Source: Rhizobium ruizarguesonis
Lineage (GTDB): Bacteria; Pseudomonadota; Alphaproteobacteria; Rhizobiales; Rhizobiaceae
Length of the DNA: 64,000 nucleotides
Reading direction: 5' to 3'
Assembly: GCF_012349115.1 (NCBI RefSeq)
Contig: NZ_PQIG01000082.1
Coordinates: 22,799-86,798, forward strand
Shown here: piece after piece, positions 9,768 to 18,866 of the stretch
Layout: each line of letters begins with the position of its first letter
Position numbering within the stretch: the stretch's first letter is position 1
Translations under genes and position numbers: made by a program
Notes under the pieces: model-generated
Told to the model about the DNA's origin: nothing
Database searches by the model: none
The model's input: the letters and a program-made list of their open reading frames with translations, nothing else

Positions 9768-10269
9768 GCGCCGCCTCCACGAGGAAGCGCTGGGTCGAGG
9801 GATCGATGGTCGACTCGAAGCTGATCGGCGGCATGCCTTCATGCAGGCGGAAGGTCGCCTGGATGCGCATGCGCAACGCCCGTTCGGTCATCGTCCGGCT
9901 CTTGAGGATCGTCACCCGCACATCGGACAGCCGCGTTTCGAAAAGCGCAATCCGCCGCTCGATCGCTTGCGCAAGCTTGAGCTTGGCCTGGTCGGTCATC
10001 AGATTTGCCGAGACGATTCCGTCGACGCCATAGCTCACCAGGGCGTCCCTGAGTTCGGAAAGTGCTGCCGGCGGCGTCGTCGGGCAGCGCCGCGTGTTGA
10101 GCAGCGCTTCGAGATCGCGGCGGATCGCCTCCCTGACGTCGCGGACCTGGTCGACGAAGCTCATCGGCGGATCGACGGTGCGATCCGGAGCCTCGTCGAT
10201 CAACCTGTCGAGGATCGAGCGGGCGAGGACGCGGTCGCGCAGCCGGTAGCGTTCAAGGGGATCAACCAT
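9760..10269 (-). CDS. tssE: T6SS baseplate protein TssE (gp25-like, ImpF)
   Basis: TssE resembles phage T4 gp25, the baseplate component that seeds sheath assembly. The start at 10269 (MVDPLERYRLRDRVLARSIL) is chosen because it gives the compact 169-residue family length and overlaps the tagJ stop by only 8 bases; the upstream extension is antisense-like low-complexity sequence inside tagJ. The gp25-type core is seen in the C-terminal half (ALVSYGVDGIVSANL, then IERRIALFETRLSDVRV). Next downstream is tssF, overlapping by 8 bases. Confidence 0.93.
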   Translation of the reverse strand: MVDPLERYRLRDRVLARSILDRLIDEAPDRTVDPPMSFVDQVRDVREAIRRDLEALLNTRRCPTTPPAALSELRDALVSYGVDGIVSANLMTDQAKLKLAQAIERRIALFETRLSDVRVTILKSRTMTERALRMRIQATFRLHEGMPPISFESTIDPSTQRFLVEAAHG

Positions 10270-11092
10270 GCGCAACCTGCCTGCCGGCAGCCGTTGCCGG
10301 CACGATCTCCAGACTTTGGGTGTCATGGAAGGAAACCAACTCGTCGCCGGCGAGGTAGCAGCGCTGGCCACGGCCGGTGGTGATGCCGGTGGGTTCCTCG
10401 ATCCATTCGGTCTCGCGGCCAAGCCTGAGCGTCGCATCCTTGCCGGTGCCATGATAGATCGCCGGCAGAAGCACCGACGCGGCTGCGCCATCGATCAGGG
10501 AGAGCTCGGCGCGGCGGAAGGCCAGATCGCGCGGACGGGCAATCGGCTCTATCGAGAGCGCTGCGATCTTGGAAAAATCGATCCAGAGATAGCCGCCACC
10601 GGTCATGATGACTTCGAGAGCATGCGGCGTGCGGTCGTCGAGGTCGCGGAAATCGGACACCGCCTTGCCGTTCCAGATCAGCGGACGTTCGCCCCTCAGC
10701 TTCTCGAGCGCATCGAGCGTGGTCCTCGCCTCATCCGCGTTGTCGTCGCGATGGGCGATGCCGAGGCGGACGGCGAGCTTGTCGAGTTCGCTCGGCCCCT
10801 GCGGAAATTCCGGCAGGGCGCTGCTTTCGAACCAGGCGTCGCGCGCCGCCATCGCCCGAAGCTCGTTGCGCAGCAAGGCGAAGCCCATCGTCGCGTCGGG
10901 AGAGAGGGTGGCAGCAAGGCTGCACTGATTGTCCGCCCGCTGGTAGTCACCGGCAAGCACGAGGAGATCGATATAGAGATGCCGCGCCTCCTGATCCGAG
11001 GGCTTGACCTTCAGATGCGCCTTGACCTGCTCGATCGCGTCATCGAGGGCGTTGTCGCTGAGCGATTGGGCGATGCTGGCGGAAAGCGTCAT
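10262..11092 (-). CDS. tagJ: T6SS accessory protein TagJ (ImpE family)
   Basis: TagJ/ImpE proteins bind the sheath subunit TssB and are thought to help ClpV-driven sheath disassembly in the T6SS subtypes that carry them. The 276-residue product has the family layout: an N-terminal tetratricopeptide-like helical part (about residues 10-110, with DDAIEQVKAHLKVKPSDQEAR) and a beta-rich C-terminal part that includes GGGYLWIDFSKI. The ATG overlaps the tssC2 stop by ATGA. Its position between the second tssC and tssE matches the Rhizobium/Agrobacterium imp order. Confidence 0.93.
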   Translation of the reverse strand: MTLSASIAQSLSDNALDDAIEQVKAHLKVKPSDQEARHLYIDLLVLAGDYQRADNQCSLAATLSPDATMGFALLRNELRAMAARDAWFESSALPEFPQGPSELDKLAVRLGIAHRDDNADEARTTLDALEKLRGERPLIWNGKAVSDFRDLDDRTPHALEVIMTGGGYLWIDFSKIAALSIEPIARPRDLAFRRAELSLIDGAAASVLLPAIYHGTGKDATLRLGRETEWIEEPTGITTGRGQRCYLAGDELVSFHDTQSLEIVPATAAGRQVAHG

Positions 11093-12477
11093 GCGGACAT
11101 CCTCTCGGGTATGGCAACGGGGCGGCTCAGGATCTGGCCCGTGGTCGCGGTCTCGGCGATGAGATGGAAGCTCGTGGCAACGTCATCGAGCTGGAAATGC
11201 GGCTGCAGCCGGACCGTGCAGGAGAAGCTGCCGGGCTTGCCCGGAATCTCGGCGACGCCGATGCCGGCCGAGCGCAGGGGAAAGCGAGTACGCAGCGCGA
11301 TGTCGGCGTCGTCGTTGCCGAGCGTATAGGCGGTCAGCCAGTCCGCCAGCTTCCGCTCGATCGAGATCGCATCGGCAAGCTGGCCGATTTCGTCGCGCAT
11401 GATGACCTTGAGATAATGCGAGAAGCGCGACGCGCAGAGCACATATTGCAGCATGGCGGCGAGGCGGGCGTTCTGGCGCGCATGTTCGTTGGAATAGTGC
11501 GGCGGCGCATGCAGCGACTGGTTGGAATTGAAAATCGCCGAAGAGGAGAGATAGGTAGTCGCGGCAGGGATGATGCCGAGCTCGCAGAACTGCTGCTGCT
11601 GGCCGCTGGTCAGATGGACTTCCACCGGCGCCTGGGCTGATAGTCCGTTGCTTTCGGTGCCGAAATCATAAGGTGGAAGCTCGGTTGCGCTCAGCAGGCC
11701 GCCGTCGATGGCATCCTGCGTAACGCCGCGGATATCCGCGAACCAGCCGGAATCGATGAAATTTCGGATGACGACGGTCGCAAAAGCGAAAGCGGCGTTG
11801 CCCCAGAGAAGCGAACTGCCGTCGCTAGCAATGCTTTCACGGAAGGGAAAGCCGTCGTTGCGATTGCGTGCATGAGGCGTGAGCGGCGAGCGCATCAGGA
11901 TGCGCGGCGCGACAAGTCCGAGGAAACGCGAATCCTCACGTGCGCGGAGACCATTCCAGCGGATGCGGGTCGTCTCATTGGCAAGCCAGGAAAAGTCGTT
12001 GACCCGATTCAGCTCGTGAAAGTCTTCAAGCCCGATCGCCAGCGGTGAGGCGCCTGCGATGAAGGGGCAGAAGGCGGCCGCCGCCACCATGCCGATCTGC
12101 GACAGCGTGCTGACCGGATCGCCGCCGGCCGGATCGGCCGGAGAAAGATAATAGTCGCCGACCAGCAGACCGAAGGGTTCGCCGCCCGGCATGCCGAACT
12201 CGCGGCTATAGATCAGTTCGAAGAGGTGGCTTTGGTCGAAGTCGCTGGCACGCTCCATGCTCCGCGTGAGCTCGCTCCAGCTGACGCCGAGAAGCTTGAC
12301 CTTGACCTCGCCGCAGCGGCTTGCCTCGCGCACGAGCATGGCGAGGCCACGCCATCTCGCCTCCATCGCCTGAAAATCGGGATGGTGGAGGATGGCATTG
12401 ACTTGCTTGTTCAGCGCTTCGTCGATCAGCGTAATCAGCTGATCCGCCCGGCGCCGCCATTCAGTGCTGGAACCCAT
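11089..12477 (-). CDS. impD: Second TssC-family sheath protein (ImpD, TssC2)
   Basis: ImpD is a TssC paralogue kept beside the main TssC in many alphaproteobacterial T6SS loci; in Agrobacterium the two are called TssC40 and TssC41. The 462-residue product shares the TssC core with ImpC: DFQAMEARWRGL, the SHLFELIYSREFGMPGGEPFG region, then ASRFSHYLKVIMRDEIG near the C-terminus. I chose the ATG at 12477, preceded by CAGG at a normal spacing, over a TTG six bases upstream. A very strong stem-loop (12508-12545) separates it from tssC1, so it may be expressed at a lower level. Its exact role in the sheath is not evident from sequence. Confidence 0.93.
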   Translation of the reverse strand: MGSSTEWRRRADQLITLIDEALNKQVNAILHHPDFQAMEARWRGLAMLVREASRCGEVKVKLLGVSWSELTRSMERASDFDQSHLFELIYSREFGMPGGEPFGLLVGDYYLSPADPAGGDPVSTLSQIGMVAAAAFCPFIAGASPLAIGLEDFHELNRVNDFSWLANETTRIRWNGLRAREDSRFLGLVAPRILMRSPLTPHARNRNDGFPFRESIASDGSSLLWGNAAFAFATVVIRNFIDSGWFADIRGVTQDAIDGGLLSATELPPYDFGTESNGLSAQAPVEVHLTSGQQQQFCELGIIPAATTYLSSSAIFNSNQSLHAPPHYSNEHARQNARLAAMLQYVLCASRFSHYLKVIMRDEIGQLADAISIERKLADWLTAYTLGNDDADIALRTRFPLRSAGIGVAEIPGKPGSFSCTVRLQPHFQLDDVATSFHLIAETATTGQILSRPVAIPERMSA

Positions 12478-12507
12478 CGTCAACCTGACACAAATGTTTC
12501 GAACGCA

Positions 12508-12545
12508 AGGTCCAAGCGCGGCGGCAACCCGCCGCGCTTGGACCT
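12508..12545 (-). terminator. Strong stem-loop between tssC1 and tssC2
   Basis: A perfect 17-base inverted repeat (12508-12524 pairs with 12529-12545) encloses the four-base loop CAAC. It is GC rich and sits in the 75-base gap between the two tssC genes. On the transcribed (minus) strand it is followed by TTCGAAAC rather than a clean T run, so it is either a weak terminator or an RNA-stabilising/processing element that lets tssA, tssB and tssC1 exceed the downstream genes. That function is inferred; the repeat is seen directly. Confidence 0.75.
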
Positions 12546-12552
12546 GCTTTCA

Positions 12553-14034
12553 TCAGTTCTTCGAGGGAATCCGGGCGACCATGCGCAGCGAGGTGGTCAA
12601 TTCCTCCATCTGCAACCACGGACGCATCCATGCCACGGCGTTGTAAGCGCCAGGCCTGCCGGGGATTTCCTGGACGGTGACTTTTGCCTCGCGCAGCGGA
12701 TATTTCGCCCGCGACTCTTCGCCGGCGTCGTCATTGGCGTTGACATAGTTGGAGATCCAGCGATTGAGCCAGGCCTCGCAATCTTCCGCCTCCATGAAGG
12801 AGCCGATCTTGTCGCGGCCCATGACCTTGAGATAATGGGCGAAGCGCGAGGTCGCCATCATATAGGGCAGGCGGGCTGAGACGGCCGCGTTCGCAGTCGC
12901 CTCGGGCCGGTCGTAGAGCTTCGGCTTATGCGCGGTCTGCGCCCCGAAGAACACGGCATAGTCCGTATTCTTGTAATGGCAGAGCGGCAGGAAGCCGAGC
13001 TTGCCGAGTTCGGCGTCGCGGCGATCGGTGATGCCGACTTCCGTCGGGCATTTCAGGTCCAGATCGCCGTCGTCGCTCGAGAAGATGTGCATCGGCAGCC
13101 CTTCGACCTTGCCGCCGTTTTCCGCCCCGCGAATGGCGGTGCACCAGCCGTTCTTGGAAAAGGCCTCGGTCAGACGCGTGCCCATCACATAGGCTGCGTT
13201 CATCCAGCAGTAGGAACCGTGCGATAGCTCGCCGGTCTTGGAGCCGCCGGTTTCGTCGAAGTTGAACTCCTCGATCGGGCTGGTCTTCGGGCCATAGGGC
13301 ATGCGGGCGAGCACACGCGGCATGGCGAGCGTCACGAAGCGGGAATCATCGCTGTCACGCAGGCTGCGCCACTTGGCGTATTCAACCGTCTCGAAGATCT
13401 TCTCGAGATCGCGGGGTTTTGCGAGCTCCCGGAAATCCTCGAAGCCGAACATGCGCGGGCTGGCGGCTGAGATGAACGGGGCGAAAGCGGCTGCGGCGAT
13501 CATCGACACACCCTGCAGAAGCTGGACGTCGTCGAAGGAATTGTCGAATTCGTAATCGCCGATCAGCACGCCCATCGGTTCGCCGCCCGGCGTGCCGAAT
13601 TCGTCTTCATAGACCGACTTGAAGAGGCGCGACTGGTCGAATTCGACGGCCTTTGCCAGATCCTTGGCGACATCGCGCTTGGATGCATTGAGCACACGGA
13701 TCTTCAGATTGGCGCTGGTCTCGCTGTTCTTGACGAGATAATTCAGGCCGCGCCAGGCGCCTTCGAGCTTGGTGAACTCAGGCGACTGCATGATGGCGGC
13801 GAGCTGACCTGATATCGCCTTGTCGATCTCGGCAATGGCATTGTTCAAGGTGATCGTCAGGTTGCGATCATAGGTGACGGTGCCCTTCAGGGCTTGATCG
13901 GTGAGCGTGCGCAGAAGGTCCTGGGCACGGTCGGGCTCGGTCTGGCGGGTCGCTGCAACGACCTTCGAGAGCAGGTTTTCATCAGACGCGAAGCCTACTT
14001 CTTCCTTTGTTTGCAATTGCGTTTCGGCGGTCAT
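12553..14034 (-). CDS. tssC: T6SS contractile sheath large subunit TssC (VipB/ImpC, TssC1)
   Basis: TssC forms the contractile T6SS sheath with TssB. The 493-residue product carries the family hallmarks: SPEFTKLEGAWRGLNYLV (about residues 83-100), DEFGTPGGEPMGVLIGDYEF, FGFEDFRELAKPRDL and, near the C-terminus, TSRFAHYLKVMGRDKIG and a KYPLREAKVTVQEIPGRPG stretch. Length is typical. The gene follows tssB after a 130-base gap and is separated from the paralogous tssC2 by the stem-loop at 12508-12545. Confidence 0.97.
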   Translation of the reverse strand: MTAETQLQTKEEVGFASDENLLSKVVAATRQTEPDRAQDLLRTLTDQALKGTVTYDRNLTITLNNAIAEIDKAISGQLAAIMQSPEFTKLEGAWRGLNYLVKNSETSANLKIRVLNASKRDVAKDLAKAVEFDQSRLFKSVYEDEFGTPGGEPMGVLIGDYEFDNSFDDVQLLQGVSMIAAAAFAPFISAASPRMFGFEDFRELAKPRDLEKIFETVEYAKWRSLRDSDDSRFVTLAMPRVLARMPYGPKTSPIEEFNFDETGGSKTGELSHGSYCWMNAAYVMGTRLTEAFSKNGWCTAIRGAENGGKVEGLPMHIFSSDDGDLDLKCPTEVGITDRRDAELGKLGFLPLCHYKNTDYAVFFGAQTAHKPKLYDRPEATANAAVSARLPYMMATSRFAHYLKVMGRDKIGSFMEAEDCEAWLNRWISNYVNANDDAGEESRAKYPLREAKVTVQEIPGRPGAYNAVAWMRPWLQMEELTTSLRMVARIPSKN

Positions 14035-14164
14035 CTATCGATCCTTTTTGCGAAAGCGGCGGCCCTCGAAGCATGAGGGGTTCCCTTCAAAAGGGGCCGC
14101 TGCCGGACAACGACTCTTCAGGAATGGAGAGCGCGGGCCGCGATCGGTCCGCGATCCCAAGCAC

Positions 14165-14689
14165 TCAGTTCAATGCGTCCTTGGCCTCTTCGGCTTTGTC
14201 GCCGCCAAGCTGGGCCACCAGCTGCGAGAGATCGGCCTTGTTCTGCAGGATATCCTCGAGCAGGCGCTCGAGCTCTTCGGAGCGGTCCGCCTTACTCATC
14301 AGGTCGCGCAGCTGGTTGCGCGCGTTGAGCAGGGCCTTCAGCGCCGGCACCTGATCGACGACCGCGCCGGGTTCGAAATCGGCCATGCTTTCGAATTTCA
14401 GCGAAACGGGAAGCTCTGTTCCGTGCTTCTCGAGAGTGTTCTCGACCGACAGGGTGAGGCCCGGCGTCATGCGGCGCATGACGTCGTCGAAGTTGTCGCG
14501 GTCGACCTGCACGAACTTGCGCTCGCCGAAAGGCTTGAGCTGCTGCGTGGGATTTCCGGAGAAATCGCCGAGCACGCCGACGACGAAGGGCAGTTCCTTC
14601 ACCACCATCGCGCCTTCGGTTTCAACTTCGTATTTGATGTGGACTCGCGGTTTGCGAACCCGTTCCAGTTTCTCATGCACACTTGCCAT
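14165..14689 (-). CDS. tssB: T6SS contractile sheath small subunit TssB (VipA/ImpB)
   Basis: TssB pairs with TssC to build the contractile sheath and carries the helix recognised by ClpV in many systems. The start at 14689 (MASVHEKLERVRKPRVHIKY) is preferred over a codon further upstream because AAGGAG lies at good spacing and the N-terminus is typical. The 174-residue product shows the family core ELPFVVGVLGDFSG, then LKPFGERKFVQVDRDNFDDV. It is followed by tssC1 and preceded by tssA. Confidence 0.97.
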   Translation of the reverse strand: MASVHEKLERVRKPRVHIKYEVETEGAMVVKELPFVVGVLGDFSGNPTQQLKPFGERKFVQVDRDNFDDVMRRMTPGLTLSVENTLEKHGTELPVSLKFESMADFEPGAVVDQVPALKALLNARNQLRDLMSKADRSEELERLLEDILQNKADLSQLVAQLGGDKAEEAKDALN

Positions 14690-14746
14690 CGAGATTCTCC
14701 TTCGTCTCATCGGCGGATTGTCAATTGAGGATGCTGCGGCGTGCCG

Positions 14747-15823
14747 TTAGCCTCCCTTGTCGGCTACGGGCTGGATGCCGGCTGCCGTCAGCACCGCGTT
14801 GCGCGTCTGCTGTTCGGGCAGGAGCTCGGCAAGAAGCTCGAAAAAATCCATGCGGCCGCGACGCACCAGCGTTTCGATCGACATGGAGATCGGTGAATGG
14901 GGCTCCGTGCGGCGGAAATAGCGCGCAACGGCGATCAGAAGTTCGAAGGCCTCTTCCCGCGAACGAATCATCTCGGCGCTGACAGGCCGCAGGCCGATGG
15001 CTTCGGACTCGTCGGTTTCAACTGCCCGCAGTGGCTCGGATCCTTGCGAGGCAAGGGCTTGCGGAGCGGCCAAGGGCGCTTCGGTCGGCGCTTCGATTCC
15101 TGCCAGCATCCGGATTGCAGATGCCGCCTCCTGCAACACATTGCGTGTATTCGAACTCGGTGGCGCCTGGTCGCCGCAGTGTATGTCAAGTATTTCGACC
15201 ATGCGATCGAAAGCGGCGATGCACTCGGTCAGCACGCCGAGATAGGCTGACATCTGAGCGACACCGGCTTCCGCCGCCGCCTGCTGCAATTCCTTGCGCC
15301 GCTCGGTTTCGTTCGGCCGCTGCGAAAGCTGGAAATCCCAAAGCGAAAACTGGGCGAATTTTCCGCCCGGGATCAATGATGTCAAACGAATAGCCTGGAT
15401 AAGCGTTCCTTCGCCGCCGACGCCGTTCAGCCCCGCAAACGGCGCAAACCGTTCCTCGACGTCACCATCTCCGATCGAATGCAAAGCGTCGAAATGCTTG
15501 TCTAAAAGCGACACGGTTGCGACGTAGACGTCATGCAATCCTGAGAACCCCCGCAGCCGCAGCTGCGCTTCAGCGAGCCATGCCAATACTTCGATATCCT
15601 TGCTCTTTGAAGAAAGGATCTGCAATCCAAGATTGCTAACATCGTGCCATGCAGGTGCAATCGCAATAGTTTCACCCGGGATAATACTACGTTCGGCTGT
15701 ACGCGCGGCGTTTCTCGCGTCCTTAATTCTATAGTATATTTCACGAGATACAGTATTACTCCGCACGTTTTCTCCGCACGGATGATTTTGTTCAAGTGGA
15801 TCTATAATTTCGAGAACATTCAC
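14747..15823 (-). CDS. tssA: T6SS cap/initiation protein TssA (ImpA)
   Basis: TssA proteins with an ImpA N-terminal domain take part in baseplate priming and in coordinating tube/sheath growth. The GTG start at 15823 gives VNVLEIIDPLEQNHPCGENV, with GAGGAA placed about nine bases upstream; an ATG at 15859 would add twelve residues that do not look like the family N-terminus. The ImpA_N domain covers roughly the first 180 residues. The C-terminal part contains PHSPISMSIETLVRRGRMDF, typical of the family. It is the first gene of the minus-strand imp arm, divergent from clpV. Confidence 0.9.
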   Translation of the reverse strand: MNVLEIIDPLEQNHPCGENVRSNTVSREIYYRIKDARNAARTAERSIIPGETIAIAPAWHDVSNLGLQILSSKSKDIEVLAWLAEAQLRLRGFSGLHDVYVATVSLLDKHFDALHSIGDGDVEERFAPFAGLNGVGGEGTLIQAIRLTSLIPGGKFAQFSLWDFQLSQRPNETERRKELQQAAAEAGVAQMSAYLGVLTECIAAFDRMVEILDIHCGDQAPPSSNTRNVLQEAASAIRMLAGIEAPTEAPLAAPQALASQGSEPLRAVETDESEAIGLRPVSAEMIRSREEAFELLIAVARYFRRTEPHSPISMSIETLVRRGRMDFFELLAELLPEQQTRNAVLTAAGIQPVADKGG

Positions 15824-16053
15824 GCGGTTAAATTCCTCAAAAGGCAGAGCATAATGCAAAGATTGGTCATTTTGGGCGGCTCATATTGGCTTGTCAACCA
15901 TAGAAGGATGATGACGGATTTATGACGACTTTCGATATGCTCATTTTTCAAAATAGAGTCGTTTTTCTTCTGGACAAGGGTTTATGAGCGCCCTAGTTGT
16001 TTCTTCGCATCGGGTGAGCGTACTGAATTTCGACGTAAAGACAGGACTTGCGA
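15824..16053. promoter_or_regulatory. Divergent intergenic region between the imp and hcp arms
   Basis: This 230-base, comparatively AT-rich gap separates tssA (leftward) from clpV (rightward) and must contain the promoters of both T6SS arms. I see no convincing sigma-54 site and no clear inverted repeat. In Agrobacterium the equivalent gap is the promoter region of both operons; here the assignment rests on gene orientation only. Confidence 0.6.
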
Positions 16054-18825
16054 ATGTCCCATATCGATCTCAATCGTCTGATAAGAACGCTTGAGCCCAA
16101 TCTACGTGTCGGTCTTGAGACAGCGGCTTCGCTAGCCGTCCGTCATCAGCACGCCGTCGTCGATATCGCCCATTGGCTTCGCTCCCTTCTTGATATCGCA
16201 GGATTTTCTGCCGTTTTCGAAGAACTCAAGCTCTCCTCCGAGATGCTGAGAATGGAGCTCGACGCAGCGATCGCCGACATCCCGCGAGAGGATGGTGCCT
16301 CGCTTGCGCTCTCCCCGAACCTGCTCGCCCTTGGGAGGGAATCCTTTCTGGTTGCATCGCTGCAATGTGGGCGGAATGTCGTGCTTTTGGCCGATCTGCT
16401 TGCCGCGCTGATCAACGAGCCGGCATTGCGGGCGGTGACGCGCGGCATTGCCCCGTCGATGCGCAATCTCGACAGGGCGACGCTCGACAAGTTGCTGGAT
16501 ACGGCGCCAGGCCCGTCGGGCGAGCTTTCCGTGCCCGCCGCCGCGTCTGCGAACTTCTCTGGGGACAATGAATTCCTGCGGCTCTACACCCACGACATGA
16601 CCGCGGACGCCCGTGCGGGCCGAACCGACCCGGTCATCGGTCGCGATCGCGAGCTGCGGCAGTTGATCGATATCCTGATGCGCCGGCGGCAGAACAATCC
16701 GATCCTCGTCGGCGAGGCAGGTGTCGGCAAGACCGCGGTGGCGGAAGCTCTTGCGCTGGAGATCGCCGCCGGCAATGTGCCGGTCCGGTTGAAGGACGTG
16801 AAGCTGCTGCTCTTGGACCTGAGCCTGCTGCAGGCCGGTGCCGGCGTCAAAGGCGAGTTCGAACGGCGGCTGCATGGCGTGGTCGATGCGGTGAAGACGT
16901 CACCGGAGCCGATCATTCTGTTCATAGACGAGGCGCATGGGCTGATCGGCGCCGGCGGACAGGCAGGGCAGGGCGATGCCGCCAATATCCTGAAGCCCGC
17001 TTTGGCGCGCGGGGAACTGCGGACGATCGCGGCAACGACCTGGAGCGAATACAAGCGCTTCATCGAAAAGGATGCCGCACTCACCCGCCGCTTCCAGACC
17101 GTGCATGTGCGCGAGCCGGACGAAGACGCCGCCATCCGCATGCTGCGCGGCGTGGCGGAAGGTCTGAAAACCCATCACAAGGTCCGCATCCGTGACGAGG
17201 CGATCGTCGCCGCCGTCCGGCTTTCTGCGAGATATCTGCCGGACCGGCAACTTCCAGACAAGGCAATCAGCCTGATCGACACGGCAGCGGCTGCGGTGGC
17301 GCTGGCGCGCCAGACGACGCCGGAGGCGCTGAAGCTGCTCGCCGACGAGCGCGATCTTCTGGAAACCGAGGCGAACTGGCTCGCACGCGAACCGGAGACG
17401 CCGGAAAAGCGCGCCCGGCTCGGCGAAATCGCAGGCAAGCAGCAGGATATCGCCCTCGAGATCGAGGCGCTCCGATCGAAATTCGATGAAGAAAACCGGC
17501 TCGTCCGGGAGGCTGACCGGCTGGAGGAATTCTTCTCGCCCGACGACGCCGTCGTCCCGCTGGCGCCGGCCGACAAGACAGGCGACGGTACGAATGTGGC
17601 GCCATTCCCTTCGCAGGCGATGACGGCGGAAGGCGCACGCGCTGCACTTGCTGTCACCGAACGGAGCCTGGCGACAGTGGCGGACCAAACGCCTCTCCTG
17701 CCGCGCGTCGTCGACAAGGAAATCGTTGCCGCCGTCGTTGCCCGCTGGACCGGAATTCCCGTCGGCAAGCTGCTGTCGGACCAGATCGAGACCGTCAAGA
17801 CGCTCGATGCCCGACTGAAGGAGAGGGTGCTTGGCCAGGACGCGGCGATCGAGCGGATCGCTTCGGCCATGCGGGCCGCCCGCGCCGGGCTTTCCGATCC
17901 GCGGCGGCCGCCGGCCGTCTTCCTGCTGGTCGGCATGTCCGGCACCGGCAAGACCGAAACTGCGCTTTCGCTCGCCGATATGCTCTATGGCGGCAGCCGG
18001 TACCTCACGACCATCAACATGTCCGAGTTCAAGGAGGAGCATAAGATTTCCATGCTCCTCGGCTCGCCCCCCGGTTATGTCGGTTACGGCGAAGGCGGCG
18101 TGCTCACCGAGGCAGTGAGGCGCAGGCCCTATGGAGTGCTGCTGCTCGACGAGATCGACAAGGCGCATCCGGGTGTCCAGGAAATCTTCTATCAGGTGTT
18201 CGACAAGGGAACGCTGCGCGACGGCGAAGGCCGGGACATCGATTTCAAGAACACCACCATCGTGATGACGGCGAATACCGGTTCGGAGATGATCGCGACA
18301 CTTGCCGCCGATCCCGACACGATGCCGGAGGCCGACGCGCTCGAAGCGCTGCTGGCGCCGGAATTGCAGAAGCATTTCAAGCCGGCTTTCCTGGGCCGCA
18401 CCACCGTGCTGCCCTTCATGCCGCTTGGTAACGAGACGCTTTCGGGCATCGTCGATATCCAGATCGGCCGGATTCGCGACCGGGTCGAGGCCACCTACGG
18501 GACCACGCTTTCACTATCACCGGAAGCCCGCGACGCGCTGATTTCGCGCGCGCGCACCAGCGAGGTGGGCGCCCGCGCGATCGAGGTCATGATCGCCCGC
18601 GACCTCTTGCCTGTGCTTTCGACCTTTTTCCTCGATGCCGTTGGGCAGGGAAAGAAAATTACCGGGGTCACCATCGGATACGACGGCCATCGCTTCGGCC
18701 TCGATGCCGAAGAGGCCGCCCCACAGGAATTCGACACGCCGGGGGAAAACCGGTTGTCGGATGAAGTAACCCCGAGCCGCAAGCGCACTCGGGGAGCAGC
18801 GAGAAGAAAGGCAACTACGCCTTAG
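16054..18825 (+). CDS. clpV: T6SS AAA+ ATPase ClpV (TssH)
   Basis: ClpV disassembles and recycles the contracted TssB-TssC sheath. The ATG at 16054 (MSHIDLNRLIRTL) is chosen over a TTG six bases upstream. The roughly 923-residue product has an N-terminal Clp-N repeat domain (about residues 10-155), a first AAA+ module with Walker A GEAGVGKTA and Walker B LFIDEAH, a middle coiled-coil region rich in Glu/Arg (about 430-510), a second AAA+ module with Walker A GMSGTGKTE and Walker B LLLDEIDKAHP, and a C-terminal D2-small domain ending in a basic tail. It heads the hcp arm. Confidence 0.96.
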   Translation: MSHIDLNRLIRTLEPNLRVGLETAASLAVRHQHAVVDIAHWLRSLLDIAGFSAVFEELKLSSEMLRMELDAAIADIPREDGASLALSPNLLALGRESFLVASLQCGRNVVLLADLLAALINEPALRAVTRGIAPSMRNLDRATLDKLLDTAPGPSGELSVPAAASANFSGDNEFLRLYTHDMTADARAGRTDPVIGRDRELRQLIDILMRRRQNNPILVGEAGVGKTAVAEALALEIAAGNVPVRLKDVKLLLLDLSLLQAGAGVKGEFERRLHGVVDAVKTSPEPIILFIDEAHGLIGAGGQAGQGDAANILKPALARGELRTIAATTWSEYKRFIEKDAALTRRFQTVHVREPDEDAAIRMLRGVAEGLKTHHKVRIRDEAIVAAVRLSARYLPDRQLPDKAISLIDTAAAAVALARQTTPEALKLLADERDLLETEANWLAREPETPEKRARLGEIAGKQQDIALEIEALRSKFDEENRLVREADRLEEFFSPDDAVVPLAPADKTGDGTNVAPFPSQAMTAEGARAALAVTERSLATVADQTPLLPRVVDKEIVAAVVARWTGIPVGKLLSDQIETVKTLDARLKERVLGQDAAIERIASAMRAARAGLSDPRRPPAVFLLVGMSGTGKTETALSLADMLYGGSRYLTTINMSEFKEEHKISMLLGSPPGYVGYGEGGVLTEAVRRRPYGVLLLDEIDKAHPGVQEIFYQVFDKGTLRDGEGRDIDFKNTTIVMTANTGSEMIATLAADPDTMPEADALEALLAPELQKHFKPAFLGRTTVLPFMPLGNETLSGIVDIQIGRIRDRVEATYGTTLSLSPEARDALISRARTSEVGARAIEVMIARDLLPVLSTFFLDAVGQGKKITGVTIGYDGHRFGLDAEEAAPQEFDTPGENRLSDEVTPSRKRTRGAARRKATTP

Positions 18826-18866
18826 AAGCAACTAGGCACTCAACCGCCAACAGGAGAGCTGACAGC

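Noticed and set aside
16900..18375. 491-codon open frame opposite clpV
   Set aside because: Antisense to well-conserved AAA+ motifs; no start context or recognisable domain.
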